64,000 nucleotides of DNA from Microbacterium saperdae (GTDB lineage Bacteria > Actinomycetota > Actinomycetes > Actinomycetales > Microbacteriaceae), in assembly GCF_006716345.1 (NCBI RefSeq), contig NZ_VFOX01000002.1, positions 434,001-498,000 on the forward strand, in the 5' to 3' direction. Each line of letters starts with the position of its first letter. Within the stretch, counting starts at the first letter, position 1. The notes beneath the pieces are model-generated. The model did no database searches, was not told the DNA's origin, and was given only the letters and a program-made list of their open reading frames with translations. The position numbers and the translations under genes were made by a program. This document shows, in pieces, positions 8,989-18,359 of this stretch.

Positions 8989-9029
8989 GTCTCCATCTTG
9001 CCCCGGGGTTCTTGTATCGCGCTTAAAGT

Positions 9030-9061
9030 ACAAGTTGTGGTAGACATATGACACAACTTGG
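9030..9061. promoter_or_regulatory. Palindromic operator of the GntR-regulated unit
   Basis: Arms ACAAGTTGTG (9030-9039) and CACAACTTGG (9052-9061) are complementary at 9 of 10 positions with a 12-base spacer, just upstream of the membrane protein gene. YtrA-type GntR repressors bind such sites in front of their own operon, so this is a likely autoregulatory site. Confidence 0.6.
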
Positions 9062-9075
9062 AGATCGGAGACGAC

Positions 9076-10116
9076 ATGTCGCAGAGTGATGCCCCCTTGT
9101 TCGGCCTGATGGACCTGGTGAGAGCGGCGTTCTCGCTGCCGCTGTTCTCGCTGTTCCTCGCCGCGGTGATCGTCGGCGCGATCCTGATCTTCGCGACACG
9201 TCCGCAGGTCGCCCTCCGCCCGGCGCCGGGCGGGAGCGCGGAGGTGATCCGATCCGTCCAGACGCGCTACCGCATCGAGCGTGTGGCGCTCGCGATCACC
9301 GCGGTCCTGGTCATCGTCGTCTTCGCCGTCGAGAACGTGCTGCGCGGCTATGTCCTGCACCTGGGGGAGCTGCTGCCGTGGTGGCGCTTCGCGACGGCGA
9401 TCTTCGTCGCCGCGCTCGGCCTCGGCGTCGTGGCGGCGATCGAGGTGCGTGGTGCCACGCCCGCGGCGGTCCCCTTCCTGTCCGGTGCGCGACGCACGTG
9501 GACGAGCTTCGGCCCGCGCGTCGGTCTCATCGGGGGAGTGGTGGTGCTGGTCGCGATCCTGGTGACGTCGATCGCCGCGGGGCTGGCCGCCTATGCCGAC
9601 AGCCGAGGGGACTCCGCATGGCTGGAGATCCCGATCCCCAACGAGGAGACGATCGATCCTCTGCGACTGCATTTCTACGGGTGGACCTATGGGGCGCCTG
9701 TCCTGATCTGCGCCGCCCTTCTGGCGGCGGCCACCTGGGGCGTGCTCCATGCCAACGCCTCGCGGCCCTACATCCGCCCGGAGGCGGTCGCCGCCGAGAA
9801 GGACGCGCGTCGTGTCGTGGCGCGGGATGCCGTGCGCATCGCGACCGCGGCGATGCTCTTGGGCCTGGCGGGTGCGTGGCGACTGATCGCCAGCGCCGGC
9901 ACCGCGTCGGGTCTCGTCATCGACGGGAAGAACGACGGCGCCCCCTACGAGGTGATCTGGCGCTACGCAGAACTCGCAGCCGCGGCGGGCTGGGCTGCGC
10001 CGGTCCTCGAAGTCCTCGCTTTCGCCCTGCTGTTGCTGGTCGCGGTGCGGATCCGTGCCCCCAAGGTCCCGGCGGAGGCCGAGGCTGCCGTGGCCGATGC
10101 CGAGGTCGCGCGATGA
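9076..10116 (+). CDS. Multi-pass membrane protein in a GntR-regulated operon
   Basis: 346-residue integral membrane protein with about seven to eight hydrophobic helices, including segments near residues 20-42, 68-90, 105-125, 150-172, 205-225 and 315-335. No known family motif is recognised. ATG 9076 has CGGAG upstream. Its stop overlaps the start of the GntR regulator (ATGA), so the two are co-translated, and the palindrome in front fits autoregulation. A transport or sensing role is possible but not shown. Confidence 0.65.
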   Translation: MSQSDAPLFGLMDLVRAAFSLPLFSLFLAAVIVGAILIFATRPQVALRPAPGGSAEVIRSVQTRYRIERVALAITAVLVIVVFAVENVLRGYVLHLGELLPWWRFATAIFVAALGLGVVAAIEVRGATPAAVPFLSGARRTWTSFGPRVGLIGGVVVLVAILVTSIAAGLAAYADSRGDSAWLEIPIPNEETIDPLRLHFYGWTYGAPVLICAALLAAATWGVLHANASRPYIRPEAVAAEKDARRVVARDAVRIATAAMLLGLAGAWRLIASAGTASGLVIDGKNDGAPYEVIWRYAELAAAAGWAAPVLEVLAFALLLLVAVRIRAPKVPAEAEAAVADAEVAR

Positions 10117-10517
10117 CCGCGTCTCCGATCCTGTCCGCGGCGGACGAGGGGAGTCCTACGCAGGACATCTATCGCCAGCTGCGCGGACTCATCGTGTCGG
10201 GCCAGCTCGGAGCGAACGAACGCCTCCCGACTGTGCGCCAGATGGCGACCGATCTCGGTGTCGCGGCGGGCACGGTCGCCAAGGCGTACAAGATGCTCGA
10301 GCACGACGGCCTCGTGGTCAGCCGCACAGCTGCCGGCACGCGGGTCGCGGAATCGGCGGGGCTGCTGCCGGCATCCGTGCTGAAGCACGTCAGGGATCTC
10401 GTGGCTGAGGCGGCATCGACCGGCGCCGGCCAGGATGACGTGATCGACGTGCTGCGCGCGGTCTGGCGGGCCGAGACGGGGCTGGCGACGGAGGGTGAGA
10501 GCGTGTCTGACCTTTAA
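10113..10517 (+). CDS. GntR-family regulator, YtrA subfamily
   Basis: 134-residue protein with an N-terminal GntR winged HTH (DIYRQLRGLIVSGQLGANERLPTVRQMATDLGVAAGTVAKAYKMLEHDG in short) and a short C-terminal helical region. The absence of a large effector domain is typical of YtrA-type repressors, which usually autoregulate an operon with membrane or ABC genes. The start overlaps the upstream membrane-protein stop. The palindrome at 9030-9061 is the likely operator. Confidence 0.85.
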   Translation: MTASPILSAADEGSPTQDIYRQLRGLIVSGQLGANERLPTVRQMATDLGVAAGTVAKAYKMLEHDGLVVSRTAAGTRVAESAGLLPASVLKHVRDLVAEAASTGAGQDDVIDVLRAVWRAETGLATEGESVSDL

Positions 10518-10560
10518 GCAACCAAAGTTGACATTCAGGATCTTAGCAACGTAGGTTGAC
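10517..10560 (+). promoter_or_regulatory. Duplicated operator-like repeat before HTH/ClpN genes
   Basis: Two direct copies, AGCAACCAAAGTTGAC (10517-10532) and AGCAACGTAGGTTGAC (10545-10560), spaced 28 bases start to start. Each copy is itself a dyad (CAAC-4-GTTG). The second ends three bases before the HTH start codon at 10564. This is a likely binding site of the small HTH protein, giving autoregulation. Confidence 0.5.
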
Positions 10561-10563
10561 GAC

Positions 10564-10809
10564 ATGGAATCCGTTCAGGTCGCCGACATCGCCGCTGACA
10601 CATCCGACCCTCGCGCCGGCTTGCGCGCCGTCGCCTCGTTGCGACGTCTCGCTGACACGCTCGAACTGCGGCAGGTCGAAGCGGCGTTGCGCGCGGGGAT
10701 CAGCTGGCAGGGCATCGCCGACGCGCTCGGGGTCACGAGGCAGGCCGTGCACAAGAAGCATGCGAAACGGATCGATCCCTCGATCGAGATCCCGAGGAGG
10801 AACGCATGA
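10564..10809 (+). CDS. Small helix-turn-helix DNA-binding protein
   Basis: 81-residue protein. A helical N-terminal part (AVASLRRLADTLELRQVEAALRAG) leads into a clear HTH (SWQGIADALGVTRQAVHKKHAKR). It is nearly only a DNA-binding unit with no effector domain. Its stop overlaps the start of the ClpN-START gene (ATGA). I infer that the partner protein acts as its sensor or co-regulator. The duplicated dyad immediately upstream is its likely operator. Confidence 0.75.
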   Translation: MESVQVADIAADTSDPRAGLRAVASLRRLADTLELRQVEAALRAGISWQGIADALGVTRQAVHKKHAKRIDPSIEIPRRNA

Positions 10810-11786
10810 GCAAGCTCACCCGTGCCGCCGCGACGAGCCAGACCCTCTCGCTGGCGGCGATGGAGGAGGCGTCCCGGTTCGGCGTGCGGGATGCCGACAT
10901 CGAGCACCTCTTCCTCGCGCTGACCATCGACGCAGGGATCGGCGGACAGGTGCTGCGCAGCCTCGGGATCACCCTCGATACGACGCGTGCGGCGATCGAG
11001 AAGCAGCAGGCCGACCAGCTGGGTTCGCTCGGCGTGCAGGCGGACAGCGCAGGGGGACGCATCGTCTATCAGGAGACCGGCGGCTACGACTGGACCGAAC
11101 GCGCACTCGCCGTGATGAGGGTCGCCGTCTCGGGAGATCGCGGGGGTGATTCCGCTGCGGTCCTGCGTGCGCTGCTCGCCGAGCCCAGTGGCCTGATGGC
11201 GGATCTTCTCGGGCGGTTGGACGTGGAGCCCGATCGCATCGCTGCCGCGCTCGACGACGCCGCACTGCTGATCGCGGAGCATCCGAACGCAGCCGACCAG
11301 CCGCCGACCATCCATGGCTCGCACACGGCGTTCGTACCGGCGGATCCGGAAGCAGTGTGGAACCTGCTCGCCGACGGCGGGCGCCTCGCGGAATGGGAGC
11401 CGACCATCGGGGAGGTCGTCGCACAGGATGCCGCGACCGGTCGCTGGGAGGCGCGGACGCGCACGGTGGGTTCCGGCGGCAAGCCGCTGAAGATCCGCGA
11501 CGGCATCCGTCGGCAGTACGCCGAGTCCGTGCGGCGTGAGCGACCGTCGCACGCGACGTGGCACTTCACGTACCCGGATGAGCCGCGGTCGAACGCGCGC
11601 GTGGTCGCGATCGACATCGAGCCGGCCGCAGGTGGGGCGCAACTGCGCCTCTCGTTCGGATGGGAGCTGCACGCGAGTCGTCGCCGCCGGAGGGTCATCG
11701 GGGCGCTGCTCAAGCCGGCCTTCCGCTTCCTGTGCTTCGTGCAGCTGACCCAGATCGCCGGGGGCATCAGTCGCGCGTTCCGGTGA
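10806..11786 (+). CDS. ClpN-domain / START (SRPBCC)-domain fusion protein
   Basis: 326-residue soluble protein. Residues about 5-155 contain the two four-helix repeats of the ClpA/ClpB/ClpC N domain (SLAAMEEASRFGVRDADIEH and a second repeat near 98-150), which normally recruits substrates or adaptors to Clp unfoldases. No AAA+ module follows. Residues about 168-326 look like an SRPBCC/START-type ligand cavity (HTAFVPADPEAVWNLLADGG...LAEWEPTIGEV). This is an unusual fusion. The ATG overlaps the HTH gene stop. I infer regulated proteolysis or ligand sensing in partnership with the HTH protein. Confidence 0.7.
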   Translation: MSKLTRAAATSQTLSLAAMEEASRFGVRDADIEHLFLALTIDAGIGGQVLRSLGITLDTTRAAIEKQQADQLGSLGVQADSAGGRIVYQETGGYDWTERALAVMRVAVSGDRGGDSAAVLRALLAEPSGLMADLLGRLDVEPDRIAAALDDAALLIAEHPNAADQPPTIHGSHTAFVPADPEAVWNLLADGGRLAEWEPTIGEVVAQDAATGRWEARTRTVGSGGKPLKIRDGIRRQYAESVRRERPSHATWHFTYPDEPRSNARVVAIDIEPAAGGAQLRLSFGWELHASRRRRRVIGALLKPAFRFLCFVQLTQIAGGISRAFR

Positions 11787-11820
11787 CTTCTCGCGTCGAA
11801 ACCGTCCCTCGCGCCGCTTG

Positions 11821-11836
11821 TTCTTTATATATAGAA
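11821..11836. promoter_or_regulatory. AT-rich palindrome upstream of padR
   Basis: TTCTTTATATATAGAA matches its own reverse complement at 14 of 16 positions. It lies 8 bases before the padR start and stands out in this GC-rich DNA. It probably combines a -10-like element with the PadR operator. Confidence 0.5.
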
Positions 11837-11844
11837 TAAGCAGC

Positions 11845-12168
11845 ATGACGAAGCTGACGCGGGTGACGGCACCCACTCTCGACGTGGTGCAGGTGCTGCT
11901 CGGTTCCGCGGACCCGATCTGGGGTCTCGCGCTCGCGAAGGCTGTGGAGCGCGCGCCGGGCACGGTGTACCCGATCCTCTCCCGGCTCGAGGAGCTCGGC
12001 TGGATCGTGGGCGACTGGGAGGGCGAGTCTGACCATGCGGGGCCGCGCCGCCGGTACTACCGCCTGACGGATGAGGGGCGCGCAGAAGCTGCCGCACTCG
12101 TCGCCGCACGCGCTCGCCGCGTCGTGGCCTCGCCCACGCCGCGACTCGCCTTCGGGGTCTCGGGATGA
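11845..12168 (+). CDS. PadR-family transcriptional regulator
   Basis: 107-residue winged-HTH repressor. Seen are the PadR signature LAKAVERAPGTVYPILSRLEELGWI and the wing RRRYYRLTDEGRAEA. ATG 11845 is chosen since the 9 codons before it overlap the promoter palindrome; the ribosome binding site is weak. The stop overlaps the next start (ATGA). PadR proteins typically repress themselves and a downstream membrane protein, and this pair fits that pattern. Confidence 0.87.
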   Translation: MTKLTRVTAPTLDVVQVLLGSADPIWGLALAKAVERAPGTVYPILSRLEELGWIVGDWEGESDHAGPRRRYYRLTDEGRAEAAALVAARARRVVASPTPRLAFGVSG

Positions 12169-13169
12169 GCGGTTCCGAGACGCTCATCCGCATCGCCGCA
12201 GCCTTCCTGCCTCGGTCGCGGCGGGAGATACGTCGAGAGGAATGGCTCGCCGATCTCGCCGGCGCGGAGGAGCTCGGCATCCCTCGCAGACAGGTGGCAC
12301 TCGGCGCGCTGCAGGCCGCGCTGTCTGAAGGCGTGAGCTCTCGGCGGGGAACCTTCACGCGGCGACGGATCTTCGCGATCGTGGCGATCGGCGTCGGTGC
12401 GGTCGTGGTGGGTGCTCCGGCAGCGGCGATCGCCGTGATGCTCGTCTCCGATGCACGCGGTGTCGTGACGGTGGAGGCCACAGACGACGGCGATCGGGAG
12501 GTGTTCTGGCGGGACTACCCCGGGATTCCCGAGCTCGACCCCGAAGAGATCCTCTCCGGACCCACCCTGGAAGAAGGGGAGGCGGAGGGGCGTGCCCTGC
12601 TGGAGGAGATCGAGACCGCACTGACCGCGGAGTTCGGTCTCGAATGGGCGGCGCCATCCACCGGGAACGGCGACCAGGTCGCCTTCCCCGCGGAGAACTT
12701 CTACGGTGGCCCCTCGATGCTCAGCACCCTCAACGTGTCGGGGCGGCAGTCCACCAGCGTGCCGGCGACCTGGGCTGAGAAGGAACGGGCGCTGGAGATC
12801 ATCGCCAGTATCGCGGCACGGCACGGCTTCACCGAGCTGACGCTCGATCACGACTCCGACAACATGACGGCGGCCGACCTGAAGCAGGCCTTCGGCGGGG
12901 TGACCCCGGAAGAGTCGGTCATCATCTCCGGAATGGTGGAGGGCCCGAAGGGGCAGTGGCTCATGTTCACCATGCAGGATCTGTCGCTCGACCGCGACGG
13001 GCGCTTCACCGAGGATGCCGAAGCCTCGGCGGAGTACGGTTCCCTCCCGAACTCGATCTCGGTCATGTACGGCGCGAACGGACTGCTGCCAGGTGCTGAC
13101 CGCGCGGAGTTCGAGCGCCGGCTCGCGCCCTACGTGGGCCTGGACCGCCCGACGCCGCTGGAGAGCTGA
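12165..13169 (+). CDS. PadR-associated single-pass membrane protein
   Basis: 334-residue protein. The N-terminal segment (FLPRSRREIRREEWLADLAGAEELG...ALGALQAAL) resembles the cytoplasmic prefix found in several PadR-linked actinobacterial membrane proteins. One membrane helix lies at about residues 68-95, followed by an acidic extracytoplasmic domain with no family I recognise. It is translationally coupled to padR. Function unknown; perhaps an envelope sensor. Confidence 0.6.
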   Translation: MSGSETLIRIAAAFLPRSRREIRREEWLADLAGAEELGIPRRQVALGALQAALSEGVSSRRGTFTRRRIFAIVAIGVGAVVVGAPAAAIAVMLVSDARGVVTVEATDDGDREVFWRDYPGIPELDPEEILSGPTLEEGEAEGRALLEEIETALTAEFGLEWAAPSTGNGDQVAFPAENFYGGPSMLSTLNVSGRQSTSVPATWAEKERALEIIASIAARHGFTELTLDHDSDNMTAADLKQAFGGVTPEESVIISGMVEGPKGQWLMFTMQDLSLDRDGRFTEDAEASAEYGSLPNSISVMYGANGLLPGADRAEFERRLAPYVGLDRPTPLES

Positions 13170-13196
13170 GCGTGACCCCTCGGGGCGCCGGTGACC

Positions 13197-15329
13197 TCAG
13201 TCGCGCATCCGCCGCAGCAGCCACACGAAGTACGGGGCGCCGACGAGCGCGATCATGAGTCCGGCCGGGAGCTGCGACGGCGCGATCAGCGTACGACCCA
13301 GGGTGTCGGCCACCAGCACCAACAGCCCGCCGAGCACCATCGCGACCGGGATGACGCGGCCGTGCCTGGCGCCGACCAGGGTGCGTGCGAGGTGCGGTGC
13401 CACGAGACCGACGAAGCCCACGGTGCCGACGGCGATGACGGCGACCGCGGCCAGCACGGCGGCGAGGGCGAGCACGCCCAGCCGGGTCCGCTCGGGAGGA
13501 ACCCCGAGGATGCGCGGAGTGTCCTCATCGATCGCGAGCAGATCGAGCTCGCGGCGCATGCTCAGCAGGATCGGGATCGCGATGAGCAGCACGATCGCGA
13601 CGGGCAGCACATCGGGCAGCGAGCGGCCGTACGTGGTGCCGGAGAGCCAGGTCAGGATGCGCGGCGTCTCCCAGGGGTCGGAGCGCAGCAGCAGGAAGGC
13701 CGTGACGGCACTGATCGCATAGCTGCATCCGATGCCCACCAGCACGAAACGGTCGGGGAGCAATCCACCGCGCCAGGCGAGCAGGGCTATCAGTCCGAAC
13801 GTGAGCAGGCCGGCGACGATGGCCATCGTGATGAGCGCCGGGCGTCCGCCGCCGCCGAATCCGGTGGTCACGACGATCACGGCGCCCAGCCCCGCTCCGG
13901 CGGTGATACCGAGCAGTCCCGGCTCGGCGAGCGGGTTGCGGACAGTGCCTTGCACGGCCACACCGGCGAGGGCGAGAGCGGCGCCGGCGAGCACCGCGGC
14001 CGCGATCCGGGGTGCGCGTTCGTCCAGCGCACGCGCCACGAGGTCGGGCGCGCTGTGCTGTATCCAGAGCAGGATGTCGCCCGTGCGCAGCCACAGGCTG
14101 CCGGCGAGCAGGGCGATCACGACCGCCGCGAGCAGCAGGGCAGTGGCCACGAGTGCCACCACCAGGAAGCGCCTCCGGGTGCGCAACGTCGAATGGATGG
14201 TGCGGATCGCCCGAGCCGCCCCGGCGTCGCGCATCCGCAGCGCGAGGATCACGATGACGATGCCACCGAGAAGGGCGGTCGGGATGCCGGTGGGGATCGA
14301 GGTCGCCCCCTCGGCGCCGAGGATCGCGCGCAGGGCGACGTCGGCGAGCAGGATCAGGAGTGCGCCGAGGAGTCCCGCGGTCGGGACGAGGAAGACGTGT
14401 CGCCGGAGCGCCGGCACCCGGCGGGCCAGCAGCCGAGCGAGAACGGGAGCGCCCAGACCGACGAACGCGATCGGGCCGGCGAGGGTGACCGCGGTGCTGG
14501 TGAGGAGCACGGCGCACAGCACGGCGACCATGCGTGTGGAGCGCACAGGCACCCCGAGCGAGGAGGCGGCGTCATCGCCGAGTCCGAGCACGTCGAGGCG
14601 ACGGGAGAGCAGGAGGGCGATCAGGAGAACCGCGACGATCATCGGTGCTGCGCGCACGGATGCGTCGATGTTGAGCTGTCCGAGCGAGCCGCTGCCCCAG
14701 GCGAACAGTCCCGTCGTGTTCTCCTTGAACAGGATCAGCAGCATCGCGGTGCCGGCGTCGAGCGCCATCGCGATCGCGGAGCCGGCCAGGATCAGGCGCG
14801 TGGTGGAGGTGCCGGCCGCGCGTCCGGTCAGTCCGAGCACGAGGGCTGCCGCGAGCAGTCCGCCGACGAAGGCCACCCCGCTCGATGCCCACAGCGGCAC
14901 GGACAGCCCGAACGCGGCGACGGCGGTGAGGGCGAAGTACGCCCCGGCGGTCACGGCGAGCGTGTCGGGCGAGGCGAGCATGTTGCGGGTGACGGACTGC
15001 AGCAGCGCGCCGGCCACGCCGAGCGCGAAGCCGACCGCGACACCCGCGAGCAGTCGCGGCAGCCGGGAGCCGGTGAAGATGTCGTTGACGGACACCCCGC
15101 CGACGCTGACCTCCTCGCCGTTCAGCGCGCGGAGCAGGTCTCCCGCGCCGACACCGGACGTGCCCTGGGTCAGATGCCAGAGACCGACGGCCGCGACGGC
15201 GACGATCAGTGCGAGAAGGAGGCCGAACCCGCCGAGCATCACCCGGCGGTTCGACACGCTCTCGCCACCGGCCGGCGCCTCCGTGTCGGAGGACCGGCCG
15301 GTGGTGGTGAGAAGGGTCGGTGAGGTCAC
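13197..15329 (-). CDS. fhuB: Ferric-siderophore ABC transporter double permease, FhuB type
   Basis: 710-residue permease made of two FecCD-type halves (about residues 30-370 and 380-705) fused in tandem, giving about 20 membrane helices. Each half has the family features, for example LLRALNGEEVSVGGVSVNDIFTGSRLPRLLAGV with PLAEPGLLGITAGAGLGA in the second, and GxxF(V/I)GLxAPxLAR near the end of each. The GTG start overlaps the stop of the binding-protein gene (GTGA), so it is the last gene of the fhuC-fhuD-fhuB-like unit. It imports ferric siderophores across the membrane; the specific ligand is unknown. Gene symbol is by architecture. Confidence 0.88.
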   Translation of the reverse strand: MTSPTLLTTTGRSSDTEAPAGGESVSNRRVMLGGFGLLLALIVAVAAVGLWHLTQGTSGVGAGDLLRALNGEEVSVGGVSVNDIFTGSRLPRLLAGVAVGFALGVAGALLQSVTRNMLASPDTLAVTAGAYFALTAVAAFGLSVPLWASSGVAFVGGLLAAALVLGLTGRAAGTSTTRLILAGSAIAMALDAGTAMLLILFKENTTGLFAWGSGSLGQLNIDASVRAAPMIVAVLLIALLLSRRLDVLGLGDDAASSLGVPVRSTRMVAVLCAVLLTSTAVTLAGPIAFVGLGAPVLARLLARRVPALRRHVFLVPTAGLLGALLILLADVALRAILGAEGATSIPTGIPTALLGGIVIVILALRMRDAGAARAIRTIHSTLRTRRRFLVVALVATALLLAAVVIALLAGSLWLRTGDILLWIQHSAPDLVARALDERAPRIAAAVLAGAALALAGVAVQGTVRNPLAEPGLLGITAGAGLGAVIVVTTGFGGGGRPALITMAIVAGLLTFGLIALLAWRGGLLPDRFVLVGIGCSYAISAVTAFLLLRSDPWETPRILTWLSGTTYGRSLPDVLPVAIVLLIAIPILLSMRRELDLLAIDEDTPRILGVPPERTRLGVLALAAVLAAVAVIAVGTVGFVGLVAPHLARTLVGARHGRVIPVAMVLGGLLVLVADTLGRTLIAPSQLPAGLMIALVGAPYFVWLLRRMRD

Positions 15330-16384
15330 TTCCCGACGATGACGTCGACGAAGGCGTCGATCGCCTGCTCGCCGGAACGCGGTCCGCCGGCGCCCCAGAC
15401 ACCCGGGGGGAACTCGAACGCCCGGCCCTCCTTGACGGCCGGCAGGGAGGTCCAGATCGAGCTCTTCTCGAGCTCGGTGACGTAGCTCTCCGCCGTGCCG
15501 TCGTTGGAGTAGATCAGGTTCGCGGAGCCGACAGCAGTGAGACCCTCGATGTCGGTCTGCGCCAGACCGTAGGCGGGATCGACCCCGCCGCTGCCGTAGG
15601 AGTCGTTGATCTCATCGGTCCAGGCGCCGGTCAGACCCAGCTCCTCGCCGAGTTCCGTGAACAGCGCACCCTTGCCGTAGGGGCGGATGACGACGTTGCC
15701 GCTCTCGATCCAGCCGTCGAAGAACACGAAGTCGGTCGTGGCGAGGTCGGCGTCGGCGACCTCGGCCTTCGCATCGGCGAGGTGCTGGTCGAACTCCGCG
15801 AGAACCGCGTCCGCGCGCTCGGTGCGCCCCGTCGCCTCGCCGATCAGCGAGAACACGTTCTTCATGTTGGCGATCTGACCGGTGCCGTCGGCGCCGATCG
15901 TCGCCAGCACCGGGATGTCGCGCTCTTCGAGCTTCTTCAGGAGCTCGTCGTCGGCGCTGTACGCCTCGATGATGATCAGGTCGGGGTCGGTGCCGTAGAG
16001 GGTGTCGAGGTCGGGCTCGCCGCGCTCTCCCACATCGGTCACGCTGTCCGGAAGCGGCTCGGCGCTGACGTAGGTCGTGTAGTCGGCGGTCGACGCGGCC
16101 CCGACCGGCGTCACGCACAGCGAGAGGAGGTCCTCGGTCTGCTGCCACTCCAGCACGACGACCCGCTCGGCGGGCTTGTCGAGCTCGACCGTGCGGCCGA
16201 GGCTGTCGGTCACCGAGACCGGGCCGGTCGCCGTGGTCGTCGTGTCGTCGGTGCAGCTCTGCGACGAGACGGCGTCGGTGGTCGTGTCGCTGCCGGCGCT
16301 GATGTCGGTGGTGCCGCAGGCGGTCAGCGTGAGCGCGGCGACGCCGGCGACGGCGAGGGCCGCGAGGAGGCGGGGGCGGGGCAT
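15326..16384 (-). CDS. Iron-siderophore ABC transporter substrate-binding lipoprotein
   Basis: 352-residue FhuD/FepB-type (TroA-superfamily) binding protein. The signal peptide ends in the lipobox LTACG (Cys near residue 23), so it is lipid-anchored outside the membrane. The core begins with VTDSLGRTVELDKPAERVVVLEW and ends with RSGEQAIDAFVDVIVG, as in the family. Only 11 bases separate it from the ATPase gene, and it overlaps the permease start by 4 bases. It captures the ferric siderophore for FhuB. Confidence 0.88.
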   Translation of the reverse strand: MPRPRLLAALAVAGVAALTLTACGTTDISAGSDTTTDAVSSQSCTDDTTTTATGPVSVTDSLGRTVELDKPAERVVVLEWQQTEDLLSLCVTPVGAASTADYTTYVSAEPLPDSVTDVGERGEPDLDTLYGTDPDLIIIEAYSADDELLKKLEERDIPVLATIGADGTGQIANMKNVFSLIGEATGRTERADAVLAEFDQHLADAKAEVADADLATTDFVFFDGWIESGNVVIRPYGKGALFTELGEELGLTGAWTDEINDSYGSGGVDPAYGLAQTDIEGLTAVGSANLIYSNDGTAESYVTELEKSSIWTSLPAVKEGRAFEFPPGVWGAGGPRSGEQAIDAFVDVIVGK

Positions 16385-16395
16385 GGGTTGTCCTC

Positions 16396-17316
<921 letters not shown>

Positions 17317-17393
17317 GAGGGAACCCTGCGTCGGGAATCGGGAGGGGTGCAGGTCCCTTCGACCGGACAGCGGAACGCACGACGGAGTCGTTT

Positions 17394-17417
17394 TTAGGGT
17401 TACCTTGCCTAATCAGG
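17394..17417. promoter_or_regulatory. DtxR/IdeR-like iron box
   Basis: TTAGGGTTACCTTGCCTAA at 17394-17412 matches 14 of 19 positions of the DtxR/IdeR consensus. It is followed at once by an overlapping dyad, GCCTAATCAGGC. It lies 78 bases upstream of the fhuC-like start codon. Known of the family: iron-loaded DtxR/IdeR binds such tandem sites and represses siderophore uptake. Confidence 0.65.
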
Positions 17418-17473
17418 CTAAGCCGCGCCTCCGGCGTCCGCAATCGAGGCTCTACGACAGCCGATACGGCGTT

Positions 17474-18334
17474 TCAGACAATCGCGTCGGATGCGGTCCG
17501 CGCGAGATACGCGCCCGGCGTCGTGCCCATCACTCTCTTGAACGATGCGATGAACGTGCTCGACTGCGCGTAGCCCATCAACTCCGACACCTCCTGCACC
17601 GCCAGGCCCTCCGCGAGGAGCGACAGCGCATGGTGGACGCGCAGCGCCTGACGCCACTGCAGGAACGACAGCCCGGTGTGCGTGCGGAAGAGGCGGGCGA
17701 CGGTCCGCTCACTGATCCCGATGCTGTCCGCCCACTCGCCGAGCGTGCGCTCATCCGTGGGATCGTCCAGGAGCGCGGAGACGATGGGCCCGACCCGTTC
17801 GGCGTGCGGCACATGCAGGCTCAGCTGCTGCGGCGACGGCAGCAGCACGTCGAAGACCACGGCCTCCGCCCGCATCCGGGCGCTCTCGCTCAGGTCCTTC
17901 CGCTCCAGATGGGTGAGCAGCGAGGCCAGCACCGGCGTCACCTCGATCGTCGTCGCGTGCGCGAATTCGACAGCCGAGCGGGCGGGGTCGAAGAGCGCGT
18001 CGTAGAGGACGGTGCGCGCCGTCGTGCGGCCGGAGTGCACCGTGCCGGCGGGTATCCACAACCCATGGCCATCGGGAACCGTGACGATCGAATCCGCCAG
18101 GCGCACCGTCATGGTTCCTCCGCGGACCCAGACCAGCTCATGGAGCGGATGCGTGTGGGGATCGAACTCCAGCGGCGCCTCGACGAACACGCTCTCCGAC
18201 AGGATCGCGAACGGCGCGGGGACCACGTGCGGCACCTGGATCTCGTGCAGCACGACGGTCTTGTCCTCGCGACGCCACGCGCCGCGGGACTCCGTCTCCC
18301 CGTGCGCGTCGGTCACCGTCTGCGCCTCGTCCAT
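17474..18334 (-). CDS. AraC-family regulator with cupin sensor
   Basis: 286-residue regulator. Residues about 40-130 form a cupin ligand domain (FDPHTHPLHELVWVRGGTMTV...GHGLWIPAGTVHSG). The C-terminal about 100 residues carry the AraC double HTH (TLGEWADSIGISERTVARLFRTHTG and VSELMGYAQSSTFIASFKRVMGTTPGAY). It lies between the fhu operon and the sugar-acid operon, 25 bases downstream of kdgK and on the same strand as both. Either system could be its target: AraC regulators often accompany siderophore uptake genes, while the short gap favours co-transcription with kdgK. Confidence 0.82.
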   Translation of the reverse strand: MDEAQTVTDAHGETESRGAWRREDKTVVLHEIQVPHVVPAPFAILSESVFVEAPLEFDPHTHPLHELVWVRGGTMTVRLADSIVTVPDGHGLWIPAGTVHSGRTTARTVLYDALFDPARSAVEFAHATTIEVTPVLASLLTHLERKDLSESARMRAEAVVFDVLLPSPQQLSLHVPHAERVGPIVSALLDDPTDERTLGEWADSIGISERTVARLFRTHTGLSFLQWRQALRVHHALSLLAEGLAVQEVSELMGYAQSSTFIASFKRVMGTTPGAYLARTASDAIV

Positions 18335-18359
18335 GTGCCGAGTCTACGAAGGCGCGGTC

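Noticed and set aside
13191..15323. 710-codon open frame on the plus strand
   Set aside because: Antisense to the FhuB-type permease; His/Gln/Gly/Asp-rich composition is a high-GC shadow.
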